NCBI GenBank assembly: GCA_964356415.1
Contig: CAYHHK010000068.1
Location: 1-21,492, forward strand
Length of the DNA stretch: 21,492 nucleotides
Direction: 5' to 3'
Source: JAPLDB01 sp964356415
GTDB lineage: Bacteria > Bacteroidota > Bacteroidia > AKYH767-A > 2013-40CM-41-45
Numbering within the stretch: the first letter of the stretch is position 1; the number at the start of each line of letters is the position of its first letter. A program made the position numbers and the translations under genes. A model generated the notes under the pieces. It was not told the DNA's origin. It did no database searches and saw only the letters and a list, made by a program, of their open reading frames with translations. Of the stretch, positions 21,380 through 21,492 are shown one piece after another.

Positions 21380-21492
21380 CCCTTGTGCGCACCCGCATTC
21401 CAAGTGTTTCTGAAAATTATATATTCCTCGTTGGCAACCGATTAGGGTATATTAGTTTTGATATTTTTTCAATAATTTTTAATAAAAGCATT

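Overview
The window looks like a chromosomal segment of an AT-rich Bacteroidota bacterium, most likely from the Chitinophagales/Sphingobacteriales side of the phylum. The reasons are two proteins with type IX secretion (T9SS) sorting domains, a Reg_prop/Y_Y_Y sensor kinase, a DUF4249 remnant, a DUF6427 membrane protein, lipoproteins with short lipoboxes, no purine-rich Shine-Dalgarno sites, and several TAnnTTTG-like -7 boxes lying close to start codons. No rRNA, tRNA, CRISPR array, transposase or phage gene was recognised.

Layout. (1) 1-3030 is the end of a T9SS-secreted propeller protein followed by a zone of gene remnants: a P-loop NTPase cut at its 3' side, a DUF4249 protein cut at its 5' side, the C-terminus of an AraC regulator, and the N-terminus of a membrane-anchored cytochrome c that stops inside its heme motif. 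One intact O-methyltransferase sits among them. (2) 3068-8669 is a signalling module: propeller sensor kinase, NarL-type response regulator, a small lipoprotein and an OmpA-type protein. Two matching inverted repeats, TACCC-N5-GGGTA and TGCCC-N5-GGGTA, lie exactly 24 bases upstream of -7-like boxes, one before the regulator gene and one before the lipoprotein gene. (3) 8671-11788 holds a dead copy of a DUF1761 membrane protein gene, an uncertain minus-strand frame, a T9SS-secreted protein, and the intact DUF1761 gene. (4) 12034-18593 is mostly housekeeping: ybeY, DUF6427 membrane protein, a 56-residue membrane protein, asnS, an M28/glutaminyl-cyclase-like lipoprotein, and an acyl-CoA carboxylase beta subunit. 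(5) 18689-21379 looks accessory: an overlapping HEPN/nucleotidyltransferase pair on the plus strand, facing a three-gene minus-strand operon of a 97-residue protein, a very divergent protein that I align by motifs to the alkyladenine DNA glycosylase (AAG/MPG) fold, and an agmatine-deiminase-family enzyme.

How the genes work together. The clearest circuit is kinase to regulator, with the regulator apparently controlling itself and an envelope lipoprotein (and perhaps OmpA) through the shared operator. The least familiar assembly is the deiminase/AAG-like/97-residue operon. Its genes overlap or nearly touch, so they should be co-expressed, but their joint function cannot be read from the sequence.
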